The translations under genes were made by a program, and so were the position numbers. A DNA stretch of 64,000 nucleotides from Mikania micrantha. Taxonomy: Eukaryota > Streptophyta > Magnoliopsida > Asterales > Asteraceae. Below are positions 12,538-24,000 of the stretch, one piece after another. The first letter of the stretch is position 1; each line of letters starts with the position of its first letter. The notes beneath the pieces are model-generated. The model saw only the letters and a list, made by a program, of their open reading frames with translations. It made no database searches and was not told where the DNA came from. The stretch lies in the NCBI GenBank assembly GCA_009363875.1, contig CM018693.1:72958986-73022985 (forward strand), read 5' to 3'.

Positions 12538-14516
12538 TGTCACACCCCTAAATTCCCATGTGCGGAGTCAGACCACGCAGGTGTGACGTGTCCAGGAATC
12601 ATAGCTCTTGGTCATATAGAACGAATCTATATGAGTTACGCAACCATACAATTTTGTAAATAAAACAAGTTTTAATAATACGCAGCGGAATAATATAATG
12701 TCAAGTAGCGGAAATATAAACTGTCACAGACACTACATGTTTGTAAATTGTTTTAAATCACACAAATCAAGTACAAGCCTACGACTAGAGTCTATATGCA
12801 TGAAACTCCTTAACGCGTCCCCATGTACATCCTAGTTTGTGATCCGTCAATTACCTGAGAATACATGCGAAAATGGGTCAACTATAAAGTTGGTGAGTTC
12901 ACAGGTTTAGACATTAATAAAACAGTGAGACAGACATATACTGGGTATGATAAGTTGTTTGTCGGATCTACGATCCATAAGTGTGTCAGTTCATCTTATC
13001 GAAACTCGACTGTTTCCTTTGCCTCCCCGGGTCATCGCTGAACCCATCGTCAACATCGATATTACGCTCGTTATGACCTCTAGTCAAAGTTGTTGCCAAG
13101 CGGGGCTAGTCAAACCCAGTAGTACTACGTAATAACGACTCGTTTGTTACACAACTAACGGTAAGGATACGTGAGAACTTGTTGCGATAATAGTTACACT
13201 CAAAAATAGTTTTACAACATACCTGTCATATATATCTAAAATAGTGCATAGTATTCTCACCCCAATAGTTTAACAAAAAAGTTGAAAGTAAAAGCGGGGC
13301 AGTAAACTCACCTGAGTTTAGTAGTGCGTTCGATATGAGAACGGAGTAGTGCGCCTGCTAGCGGTTACCTATATCACATAGGTGTCATAAGATTGTGTTC
13401 ACATTCGTGTGGGTCTCACAGGACCGTGCTCGTGTCCAAACAACTCTAAGTTGTTATGTGGGTAGCGTTGACCGTGTTTGACCGTGTTTGACCTAACGAC
13501 CCGTTGGTGACGTGATTAGTTCAAGTGTTCGTGAAACGTGCGATTTAGTGTCGTGTGATGTGTGTGAGCACCAAAATCGCATCCGTGTGATAACTTACTA
13601 TTTATAGTAAGTTTCTATTTTAGGAAAGTTTTCATATTAAGCAATCTATACAAGAAATCACTTTCTGTTTATTCTAATATGCATTGTTAACCTATATGAG
13701 CATGTTATCACATAGCACATAGTCACACTTAATCGATCAAGCATGTTTCGCGTTTAAAAGTTACTATTTTTAGTAAGTTGTAAAAATATGCATTTGTCAC
13801 TAAATCTTTCAATCAAACTCTTCACAATATAAATATCCTAGTCTCAAATAACCGTTTGATCATGCTTGTCATAACTAATACATTGTCTTTTACCGATTTC
13901 GTAAAATAAAGTTACTATTTATGAAAACTTGTACAAATACTCATATTTCAATCATTCTAAGGAATCAAAATACATAATATCATCATGTTAAGACAAAATA
14001 ATCTTGTTAAACATACTACAACATCTATTTCATCATTCTATGAACATTCGTAACTTAAAAGTTACTATTTTTAGAAATAATGGTATAAATCATCTCTTTT
14101 AACAATTCTATCAACTCAAGTTCATCAATTAATCATCATTTTAAGCATAAACCATAGTTCTAAACACATGCATGTTCTTATTTCATCATTTATCATCATT
14201 CTGTAGTAACAAAGTTACAAAAAATAGTATTCGTCACCAAATATCATCTTTTGTCAAAAATAACCATCCTAGATCTTGCAAATCCTCATAAATATCATAT
14301 ATAACAACATTTCAATGTCAACAATCATGTACATTTACCTAGATCATACATGCATGTAATCGATTTTTACTATTTCTTAGTAAAATCATCAAATAACCAT
14401 CAAATCTTGTTATAATCATCATAAATAGCATTAAATCAACAACATAATTCAAAAATAACAGATTCAGACAAACTAATTTCGTGCATGTGTCATGACTAGT
14501 ATTGCATGTGAGCATC
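12538..14516 (-). mobile_element. Element B 3' LTR, segment 1
   Basis: This matches the right LTR from 42470 onward with a few percent difference by eye. It is broken at 14516 by a solo LTR, leaving GCATC as TSD. On the minus strand a candidate acceptor CTCAG|G ends at 12855 and a consensus donor CAG|GTGAGTT starts at 13311. The 61-residue ORFs at 12947 and 42879 are LTR copies of each other, not genes. Confidence 0.9.
12855..13311 (-). promoter_or_regulatory. Candidate leader intron in B LTR
   Basis: The minus strand shows CTCAG|GTGAGTTT at 13311, the branch-like TGAACTCACCAAC near 12895, and CATGTATTCTCAG|G ending at 12855. In the right LTR the donor reads CAT|GTGAGT and the acceptor AG is AA, so that copy has lost both. 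Confidence 0.4.
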
Positions 14517-17418
14517 TGTCACACCTCCAATTTACCACGTGTGGAGTCAATCCACATGGGTGTGACGTGGCAAGAATCACAGCTCATGGTCATATAGAAC
14601 AACTCTATATGCGTTTCAAATACACTGTTTGTCATAAAAGTTAACAAAATAGTTTGCAGCGGAAATACACATATCAATGCAGCGGAAAATAGTAAGTTTA
14701 TATATGCAGCGGAAATATCATTGTGAAGCAGTGGTAAATAGAATGTCAAACACTACATAGTTTTAGTACAAAACATAAATAAGATTGTTTGATCAAAATG
14801 CCATAAAATGAAATGCATTTGCTCCTATGCTCAACCCTTACGTGCATCCTTATCTAATAACAGCTAGTTACCTGAGAATATATGTTTAAGAAAAAGTGTC
14901 ATCACAATGGTTGGTGAGTTCACAGGTTTTGATATACATAGATAGTAAGAAAACATGTTTCATGCTGTTTATTAAAATGTTAGTCTCGAGCCCTAGGCTC
15001 CAAGTGTCAGTGCGTCACTACCGAACTAGACTTGTTAGTCCTTGCCTCCGCTATTTCTTGTAATAACATAGCAAGATAGGTCGAGATTTCACGTATCCCG
15101 ACCTCCAGTCAGTATTGTGCCACGTGGGGTTCGTCACACCCAAATAGATCTATCCAAACTCACCTCGTTGTTTGTACATTAACGATAAGACTTTGTGAGG
15201 GCTTGTTACGATTACAACACTTAATGTTTGTCTAATAAACCAGCATACACAAATAATGTTTGTACAGTAGTAATGTTTGACACGATTCATCAAGTATTCT
15301 CCCCCTATTTGAAAAAGCTTGTAAAAGTGTAAAGAGGGACCGTAAACTCACCTTAGTAGTGATCAAAAATAAATGCATAAGCTCCTGCTGTAAAAGCGTG
15401 ACGGTCACCAGTTACCTATATCGTATACCATACGTGAGTTCGTGTAAGTGACCGTGTTTCGTGTTCGTGTTTGTGCTCAACAACCCTCGGTTGTTTTGTT
15501 TGTCCGTGTCGGTCCACATTGAATGTGTTTGCTCATGTTTGACCGTGTCAAGTCAACGACCTGTTGGTTAACCGTGTCTCGGTTGTGTTTCGTGTAACAT
15601 TCGTGCTCGTGCTCGTTGTGTGCAAAACGCGCAAGTCGCGTTCATGGACAACTTACTATATATAGTAAGTTTCCATCTATAGAAGTCCGATAACACACAT
15701 CATTTTTAAGGTTCTAGCATGATCGTTAGTCCTACGTGATCATGTTAACACATAGCACTTTGTCATAAGTAGTCAAATAAGCATACAAGTCGTTTTCGCA
15801 CATTAAAGTTTCCTAAAAAGGAAGATTTCTAATTCTAGCATGGTTATCATCCGAAACCATCTAACCTATCATGAAATAATCATATCGAGTCATATTACAT
15901 CATTTAGCAAGCATGCAACATACATAGCATTCATAAATCGATATTTCACAAAATAAAGTTACTAAAAATAGTAACTATGACAATTTTCATTCAAATGATC
16001 ATCCTAAGCATTCCTATTCCATCTTTATACCACATATCATCATATAACACCATTTAACATCATTTAATCATGTCAATCTAGGCCAAATTATTAACTATCA
16101 ACATTTAGGCCACACAAGTTACTATAAATAGTAACTAGGCCAAATATGACCAAAATCATATCCTAAATCAATTGTTAAGCATCATAATCATCATAGTAAC
16201 CAATATACGTACATGCATGTTCATAATCTCATCATCATCATCAAAATGTAACTAAAAAGTTAATAAAATAAGAAGGTTAATGCAAATGCTTATATTTTAA
16301 CCATCTAGACAACACCAAATCATGTAGCATATCATCAATAACATCAATAGACATTTATGAACATCAAAATTCATCCACAACCATTAGATTATACATGCAT
16401 GCCAACATTTCATCCTTTCATATGCAAATCATGCATTTTATAATTACACATTATCTTGTATCATCATGATATGTCACCAAATCATTTTAGATCATCATTA
16501 TACATTGTACAATCAACAAACCCAGATTCATTTATCACAAAATTTGTGCATGCAAAGCTAGAGAGCTTGCATGTGTGTTTTGGTGCTTGCATGTGTGTGT
16601 AGAGGTGTTTCTAAGCTACTAGGATCACAATACTACCTTCCAAGGCTTCGAAATCTCTGAGATGATGCTTAATCAGCAGCTTATGGAGCTCGAGAGGGAC
16701 TGAGTTCGAGCAATACAACTGTTTCAAGCTCTTGACGTGCTCCTTCCTTGTTCCAAGCCTCCAATTCCTTCTTCTCAAGCTTTTCTTGATGTATTAATGG
16801 CTTCTAGGGGTTCTAAGGTTGAGTTGCAGGAGAAGATGACGAGCATGGGAGGTCTGGGACTCGAGATAAGAGAAGTAGGGTGGCTACAAATGATTACATC
16901 TTGGTTTTATAAGATTTTTGCATGTTGGAGTCGTCTCGTACCGCCGTGAAGGCCAAAAAGATGCTTCGCGTACCGTGATGGATTTCGGGAATTCAAAATC
17001 CCCGCCTCAACATCGCGTACCGCCATGGGCCTCTCCGAAGTCCTTAACGTACCGTGACGAGTCCCGGAAGAGCCCAATTGGCCCAATTTCAATAGTTTGA
17101 TCCGTTCGTCGCCGTTTTCGCGCTTACGGACTATCGTTCAACCTCGTTTGAACTCCCAAGTTCAATGTTTGAGCGTTTCATGAGGTTTCTTGTGTTTGGT
17201 TACACGATGTGCTAAACATTAACCAACGTTTGTGTTTTCTTAGACACGTGTGTGCGTGTTGCGATAATTCTCTGAATTATCATGTTTGTGTCAGTGTTCG
17301 TACTGCAATGCCACGTGTCACACTAAATTAGACTAATTCTAGTGCCACGTGTACAAATCTCAAATTAAATAATCATTTAATTAAATAGAAGCTGACCTGG
17401 AATTTACGGGGTGTCACA
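14517..17418 (-). mobile_element. Solo LTR inserted in B 3' LTR
   Basis: This 2902-bp unit has ends TGTCACACC and GGTGTCACA, with TSD GCATC (14512-14516) and GCGTC (17419-17423), one mismatch. The right LTR of B near 44428-44436 shows the uninterrupted site. Its first 100 bp are recognisably similar to B's own LTR, so it is a sister family. No coding content. A candidate intron (minus strand, GT at 15351, AG at 14872) matches the pattern of the other LTRs. Confidence 0.9.
17245..17351 (-). promoter_or_regulatory. Three CACGTG G-boxes in LTR U3
   Basis: CACGTG occurs at 17245-17250, 17312-17317 and 17346-17351, within the first 175 bp of the LTR in its own orientation. B's right LTR has two in the matching place (45114-45119, 45170-45175). 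CACGTG is the known core site for plant bZIP and bHLH factors; binding here is inferred. Confidence 0.5.
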
Positions 17419-17423
17419 GCGTC

Positions 17424-17555
17424 CATGGTTGCATGTGGGTTTAGAGGGGGTTTTAAGCTAATATGGGCATACAATACCTCACAAAGCTTCAAATCAATGA
17501 GATGCAGCCTGGGACAGGTTGAAGGACTTCTGGATATGGTAGAAGAGATGATCTC
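17424..17555 (-). mobile_element. Element B 3' LTR, segment 2
   Basis: This short stretch continues the B LTR (compare 44437-44568) between the solo LTR and element C. It ends in ATCTC, the TSD of C. Confidence 0.9.
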
Positions 17556-18741
17556 TGTCACACCCCCAAATTTCAACTAACGGAATCACACCGTTTGGGA
17601 GCATGACAAACCAGGATCTCAGATCATTAGACATAGCGAAGACCTCTATATGAATTTCAAAACATACGTTGGTCTTTAAAACATAACATTCAGAGTTTAC
17701 AAAAAGTTGCGGAAGCGTTTAAAAACCATAAACAGTTGTAAAGTAAACATTACAAACCAAAGTACTTAAATATTCAAATGTTCAAATTCGAATTCAAAGT
17801 GTTTATAATGCATGAGACTCTATCTTCCTAGTCCATGCCAGCTTTTACGCGCGCCTTAGCGTCCTGAGAAAACATGTAAATCAAGTCAACACAAAGGTTG
17901 GTGCATAACACAGGTTTTAAGTATTTCACAATATTCAAAACAACAAGATTGTAGATAACATAATCACAATTGCACAGTCATGATAGCTAGTCATATAAAC
18001 TATTTACATACGTGTTCGACACCGAAGCTGACTAATTGCCATGCTATAGCATGTTTTCGCCTTGCCACTATTGTCTATCACAACAATAGTAAAATTGTGT
18101 TTGGTCAGTCAAACACCTGCGTAGATCCCATCTACCAGGTGAGGTTTGTCAAACCTAATAGATCTATTTCCAACTACCACGCTTTGCATTACAGCAAACT
18201 AAACGGTTCGAGGTGTGTAAGGACTTTCAAGTTGATATGTTTTCACATAATGTAAACAGCTAACTCATGCAAGTGATATGTATCTAAAAACAGTTTGTTG
18301 CACATGTTTTCTCCCCCAAAACAGTTTAAAATAAGAAAGGGGCCGTGTACGCACCTTTGATAATAGCAGAATGATCAAATACGTATGAACTTGCGTAGAA
18401 ATCCTCTACGAATAATCTGTGATTTAAACAATAACCTACAGTTATTCGAAATGTCGTTTTGTACTTGAAATCACATACGTGTCAACACACGTATGTTAAA
18501 GTGTGAGAATTATGCATACAAAAGTACGCGTGCCTTTGAAATCGTTTAAATAAAATCCTACACGATTTTATTTAATTAAACGTAATTATACGCGATTTCG
18601 TGTTCGGATTAAAATATAAATTTTATTATCCTAACACGTTCGTATTCTAGTTACGGTTCCAACGCAACTTGAACGGATCGAATCGGAGTTCGTATGTGGA
18701 AGATATTTCAAAAATACTAAAAATGAGTTAAAACCCAAAAA

Positions 18742-18815
18742 CTGGTGGAACCCGGATTCGAACCCGCGACCCCCCACAACAAACACACAGCATCTACCAT
18801 CTCAACCCGCTAGGG
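18742..18815 (-). other. tRNA-like Pol III box A/box B stretch in C LTR
   Basis: On the minus strand box B reads GGTTCGAATCC exactly (18754-18764) and a box A-like TAGCGGGTTGAGA lies at 18800-18812, at tRNA-like spacing, followed by GGGTTCCACCA. The T-stem does not pair perfectly, so it is not a working tRNA gene; it may be a tRNA or SINE-head relic captured by the LTR. The other LTR has the same stretch at 27755-27828. Confidence 0.55.
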
Positions 18816-20159
18816 TTTCGCAATAACCATCCGGAATTAATTCTTTTAAACCTACATGAACTGGTTTCCCTTTGTTCTTCTATAGCCGAAGCTTAAACCT
18901 CCAAATTGGTCCTCAATTCGAACCCGATTGACCCATCATCCATGGGCTTCTGTCCCCTGAGTCTAATCGAATCTGTAGATGATCCTAATTTGAAATATCA
19001 TTAACCAAATACCCAACTAATCGGACATTAACAGTCTCGAACTCAAATTCTCAAATTCCAACTAGAAATCGTTTACTTAGCTACTGTAACATCAAATTGC
19101 TTTGATATTAACATCATTCGAAGTCTTCTGGAATTAACCACACCATCCAATTTGATTCTAGAACACATTTAAACCCAATCCCCCAATTCGTTCTTGATTA
19201 CAAGCCCTAGAAATCGAAAACCATTAATTCGATGTTTAAACCAGAAATTGTTTTAGGTTTAAGCTTAATCGGTCCCTTCTGAAGCTATCTATAACATTTA
19301 ATTTGATTCTACAATTCGTTTGATACGAAATCCCTAAAGCAGTTTCTTAACATAAACTCTAATATCGAAATCATAGAATTCGATGTTTCTAAATGAAATT
19401 GTTATGATAAATTGTTTGATCGGAACCTTATGAAGCTTATCATATCATTTAATTTGATTGTTAACCTCTTTATGATCAATACCCCCAAAATCGTTTTGCT
19501 ATGAACCCTAGTTACTAGAACTTGATCAATTCGATGATGTTAAACGAATTACAGTTAGGGATAATCTTAGTCGATTGTTTTAGAAGGTTTAGGATGAATC
19601 ACTAACCTGTTTTGATAACAAATTGAAGGAGATCGACTTTTAGATTGATTTCGGTCACTCCACGATCGGGTTCTTCAATCTGGAACACTTGATATCAAAT
19701 TGTTGTATGAAATATGCTCTGAGTGTGCCGATTGTGGTGTAGAAGTGTTCAATTGCGAATGTCCTAATCGAATTTATCTAATTTGAGTCATAATTGCTAC
19801 GGTTACAACCTCTAGTCTTCAATCCATGATTAATTCGAAGTTGTAGGGACTTAAAACGCCTGATTGATGATAATAATCATCAGTACACTTAAATGAGAGG
19901 TTTAATCTAATAAATTTCAACCGTTACATGAAGAATTCGAATTTATTTTTGATCATCTCAATCGTATTTTGACTCCTAAAGTCAAAATTGGGCTTTTAAC
20001 TCAATTACAAATCTAAACTTTGTAATTAAAGTGTATTGAGACTGATTCCTACAATTTCTAATCCCTTAGGTTCTATTTAGTTCAATTGCACAATAATTCG
20101 GTTAATAAAATTGAGCCAAAAGTCTCGAATTTTCACTAATTGAGTCCTTTAACTCCTTG

Positions 20160-20430
20160 TTGGGCTAATTTAATCAAATTGGGCTTCTTAATTACAATTG
20201 AGCCTCGTTGGGCCTTCCTTGGCCTCATTGAGCCTTCCCTTTGTTCTTACTGGGCCTCCTTTGGCCTTACTGGGCCACCCTTGGGCTTATTGGGCCTACC
20301 TTGATCTCACTAAGGCTTACTGGGCCTTCTTGGGCCTTAATGGCCTACTTATACTTCAGTAGTCTTCCTTGTTTCTATTGGACTTAAAATGATCTTATTG
20401 GGCCTACATATCTTATTGGGCCTGTGGTCT
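20160..20430 (-). promoter_or_regulatory. GGCCCA (site II-like) cluster in C LTR U3
   Basis: About ten TGGGCC or TGGGCT motifs (GGCCCA on the element strand) occur within 270 bp, beginning about 50 bp into the LTR. Site II TGGGCY elements are known targets of plant TCP factors. The right LTR has the same cluster at 29420-29690. Confidence 0.45.
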
Positions 20431-20477
20431 AACCACTTTCAGTTAACAAGATTAATGTGAAAAGTCAGATTGTCACA

Positions 20478-21001
20478 TCATCCCCTTGTTGAAGGAATTT
20501 TCGTCCCGAAAATTAACAAGTGTTAAGAGTAGTTAGGAAACTACTTACGAGTTTAAATAGTACGTGTTAGTGTGATTTGATCATTCCGTGTGCTTGTGTG
20601 TACTCACACACAAAGTCTAATGCTTGCAACATCACAATTCAATGTGATCGTTCAATGCGACTGTTTGAGTGTACACTAGTTAGTTCACCTAACTGTGACT
20701 GTTTGTGTTTGATCATACTGTGTTGTGTAACCTCACACATAGTGAGTGTCTATAACTGTTTGTACTATGCAACCCCGCACATAGCAAAGTGTATGTAACT
20801 AATCGTGTATGTACTACCATAACATGTAACATATGAAATGTAGCACATAAAATATATAGAATGTAATGTAGGGTAGCACAAATGTTTGTAACAAAATCAA
20901 TTGAATAAATAAAATGTTTGTGCTTACAGTTTGAAATTTGCAGTGTTGATGTGTGAAAGCATCACGTCATCCCCTTGTTGAAGGAAATTTCGTCCCGAAA
21001 T
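20478..21001 (-). other. Element C 3' untranslated region with duplicated PPT block
   Basis: The PPT (CAACAAGGGGATGA on the minus strand) abuts the LTR at 20478, preceded by a hairpin of 8-bp arms (20496-20514). A second copy of both hairpin and PPT sits 490 bp away (20968-21003), right at the polyprotein stop. In B, D and E the single copy joins the coding end directly to the LTR. The stretch between (20515-20962) has no ORF of note and contains loosely repeated TGATCAT...CTCACACA units. Confidence 0.8.
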
Positions 21002-24000
21002 TTAACGTGTGCTCTCAGTGTTAGCAGTAGCTGTTTTGAATAGATGAGGATATTTCTTCATCATTTGATCTTCCCGTTCCCATGTGAATTCAGGACCACG
21101 TCTTGAATTCCATCGAACTTTGACTATTGGAATCTTGCTTTGCTTCAGTTGTTTGACCTCTCGGTCCATGATTTCAGCTGGTTCTTCAATAAATCTTAAC
21201 TGTTCATCTACTTGTATTTCTTCCAAAGGTACAATCAATGTCTCATCAGAAAGACATTTCTTTAAGTTCGATACATGAAAGACATCATGAACTCCACTGA
21301 GTTCATCCGGTAGTTTGAGTTGATACGCAACCGGACCAATCCTTTTCAGAATCTCAAAAGGTCCTACGTAACGTGGACTAAGCTTTCCACGCTTGCCGAA
21401 TCGTATCACACCTTTCCAAGGTGATACTTTTAGAAGAACTCGGTCTCCTACTTGAAATTCCAACGGTTTGCGACGTTTGTCTGCATAACTCTTCTGACGA
21501 TCTCGAGCCGCTGCCATACGGTTCCGAATTTGAACTATCTTCTCTGTCGTCTCGTGCACCAGTTCAGGACCTGTTATCTGACTGTCACCAATTTCAGCCC
21601 AGCAAACTGGTGAACGACATTTGCAACCATACAAAGCTTCAAACGGTGCTGCTTGAATGCTTGTATGATAACTATTGTTGTAAGAGAATTCCACCAACGG
21701 TAAATGATTCTCCCAGCTATCGCCAAAATCAATGACACAAGCTCGTAACATATCCTCGAGCGTTTGAATCGTTCGTTCACTTTGACCGTCGGTCTGTGGA
21801 TGATAAGCGGTACACATATCTAAGCGAGTCCCCAATGACTTATGAAGAGATTTCCAAAAGTTAGAAGTAAACCGGGCATCCCGATCTGATATGATAGAGA
21901 TTGGCACGCCATGTCGTGCTACTACTTCCTTGATGTAAATGCGAGTCAGTTTCTCCATCTTATCAGTTTCCTTAATTGCTAAGAAGTGTGCAGATTTCGT
22001 TAATCGATCGACAATTACCCATATCGTATCACAACCACTCGGTGTACGGGGTAACTTAGTAATGAAATCCATCGAAATCTGTTCCCACTTCCACATCGGT
22101 ATCTCTGGTTGTTGCAGTAAACCAGATGGCTTCTGATATTCAACTTTGACTTTCGAACAAGTCAAACATTTGCTAATGTACTTAGCAATATCAGCTTTCA
22201 TGTGAGGCCACCAATACAGTGCCTTCAAATCGTGATACATCTTGTCTGATCCTGGATGGACTGAATACCTGGACTTGTGTGCTTCATCCATCACGAGTTC
22301 CCTTAAACCTCCATATAAAGGTATCCACATTCGATCAATGAAATAACGAATTCCATCAGGTTTAACATTCAATTGTTCTTCCATTCCTCGTAAAGATTCC
22401 GGTACTAAGTTTTCCTTTTTCAAGGCCTCAATCTGAGCACTGTGTACCTTGTCAGGTAAGTCGGTATGTATCGTCATCATAAGTGCACGAACCCGTCTTG
22501 TTCCTGTTGTGTCTTTTCTGCTCAGAGCGTCAGCTACTACATTAGCTTTTCCCGGGTGATATTTAATCGCACACTCATAATCATTCAACAACTCAACCCA
22601 TCGTCGTTGTCTCATATTAAGCTCCTTCTGATCAAAGATATGTTGCAAACTCTTATGATCAGTGTAAATGGTACACTTAGTTCCATACAAATAATGCCTC
22701 CAAATTTTCAGAGCAAAAACCACTGCTCCCAACTCCAAGTCATGAGTAGTGTAATTCTTTTCGTGTGTTCGTAGTTGCCTGGAAGCATAAGCGATCACTT
22801 TATCACGTTGCATCAACACACATCCCAATCCCTGTGCAGATGCATCACAATACACCACAAAATCTTCCGTCCCTTTCGGTAAGGACAGAATCGGTGCGCT
22901 GCAAAGCTTTTGTTTCAATAACTGAAACGCAGTTTCCTGTTTATCCGTCCAGTTATACCTCGTTCCCTTATGCGTAAGAGCTGTAAGTGGTTGAGCGATC
23001 TTTGAGAAACCTTCAATGAATCGTCGATAATAACCCGCCAAACCAAGAAATTGTCGTACCTCAGTAGGGGTCTTTGGCGCTTCCCAATTCTTAATCGCTT
23101 CAATCTTCGCTGGATCAACATGTATGCCCTTTTCATTAACTATATGACCCAGAAATTGTACTTCTCGCATCCAGAAATCACATTTCGAAAACTTAGCGTA
23201 CAGTTGTTCCTGTTTCAATAGCTCTAGCAGTAATCGAAGATGTTCAGCGTGTTCCTCCTCAGACTGTGAATAGATGAGAATGTCATCAATGAAAACAATG
23301 ACAAACTTATCCAGATAAGGTTTACAAACACGATTCATGAGATCCATGAATACAGCTGGAGCGTTTGTCAACCCAAATGGCATGACCAAGAACTCATAAT
23401 GGCCATAGCGAGTCCTGAATGCTGTCTTCGGGATATCCTCCTCCTGGACTCTTAGTTGATGATAACCAGACCTGAGATCAATCTTCGAGTAGTAACTCGA
23501 ACCTTGCAATTGATCGAACAGATCATCAATCCTGGGTAACGGATACCGGTTCTTGATAGTAACCTTATTCAATTCCCGGTAATCGATACACATACGGAAA
23601 GTCCCGTCTTTCTTCTTTACAAACAATACTGGAGCTCCCCACGGTGAAAAACTAGGTCGTATGAAACCCTTATCCAACAATTCTTGCAATTGTGTAGATA
23701 ACTCTTGCATCTCTGACGGTGCAAGTCGATAAGGCGCCCTAGCTATCGGTGCTGCATCTGGTGTAAGATCGATTCGGAACTCCACCTGTCTGATAGGCGG
23801 TAATCCCGGCAAGTCTTCTGGAAATACCTCCGGATATTCACAAACTATTGGTATATCTTCAAGCTTCTTCTCAGCCACCGGCTTTTCAGTTATAAGTGCT
23901 ATAACTGCCGTATGACCTTTTCGCAAACATTTGTGTGCTTTCATACAAGATATGAGACGCAGTGGCGTACTACTCTTCTCACCTTGTACATATAATGTCT

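Larger units (their letters stand above)
17556..20477 (-). mobile_element. Element C 3' LTR
   Basis: This 2922-bp LTR has ends TGTCACACCC and TTGTCACA. It keeps the candidate splice acceptor (ATGTTTTCTCAG|G, minus strand, ending 17864) and donor (AAG|GTGCGT, GT at 18354-18353). A tRNA-like stretch is at 18742-18815, and GGCCCA motifs cluster at the U3 end (20160-20430). The 91-residue ORF at 17980 has an identical twin in the other LTR and is not a gene. Confidence 0.95.

Noticed and set aside
12947..13132. 61-residue ORF with a close twin at 42879-43064
   Set aside because: Both lie in the LTRs of element B, antisense to the element; the similarity is LTR duplication, not coding conservation.
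17980..18255. 91-residue ORF, identical to one at 26993-27268
   Set aside because: The identity only reflects the two LTRs of element C. No family motif, and it runs on the strand opposite to the element.
18742..18815. Functional tRNA gene
   Set aside because: Box B is perfect but the T-stem and acceptor stem do not pair properly, so it is tRNA-like at best.
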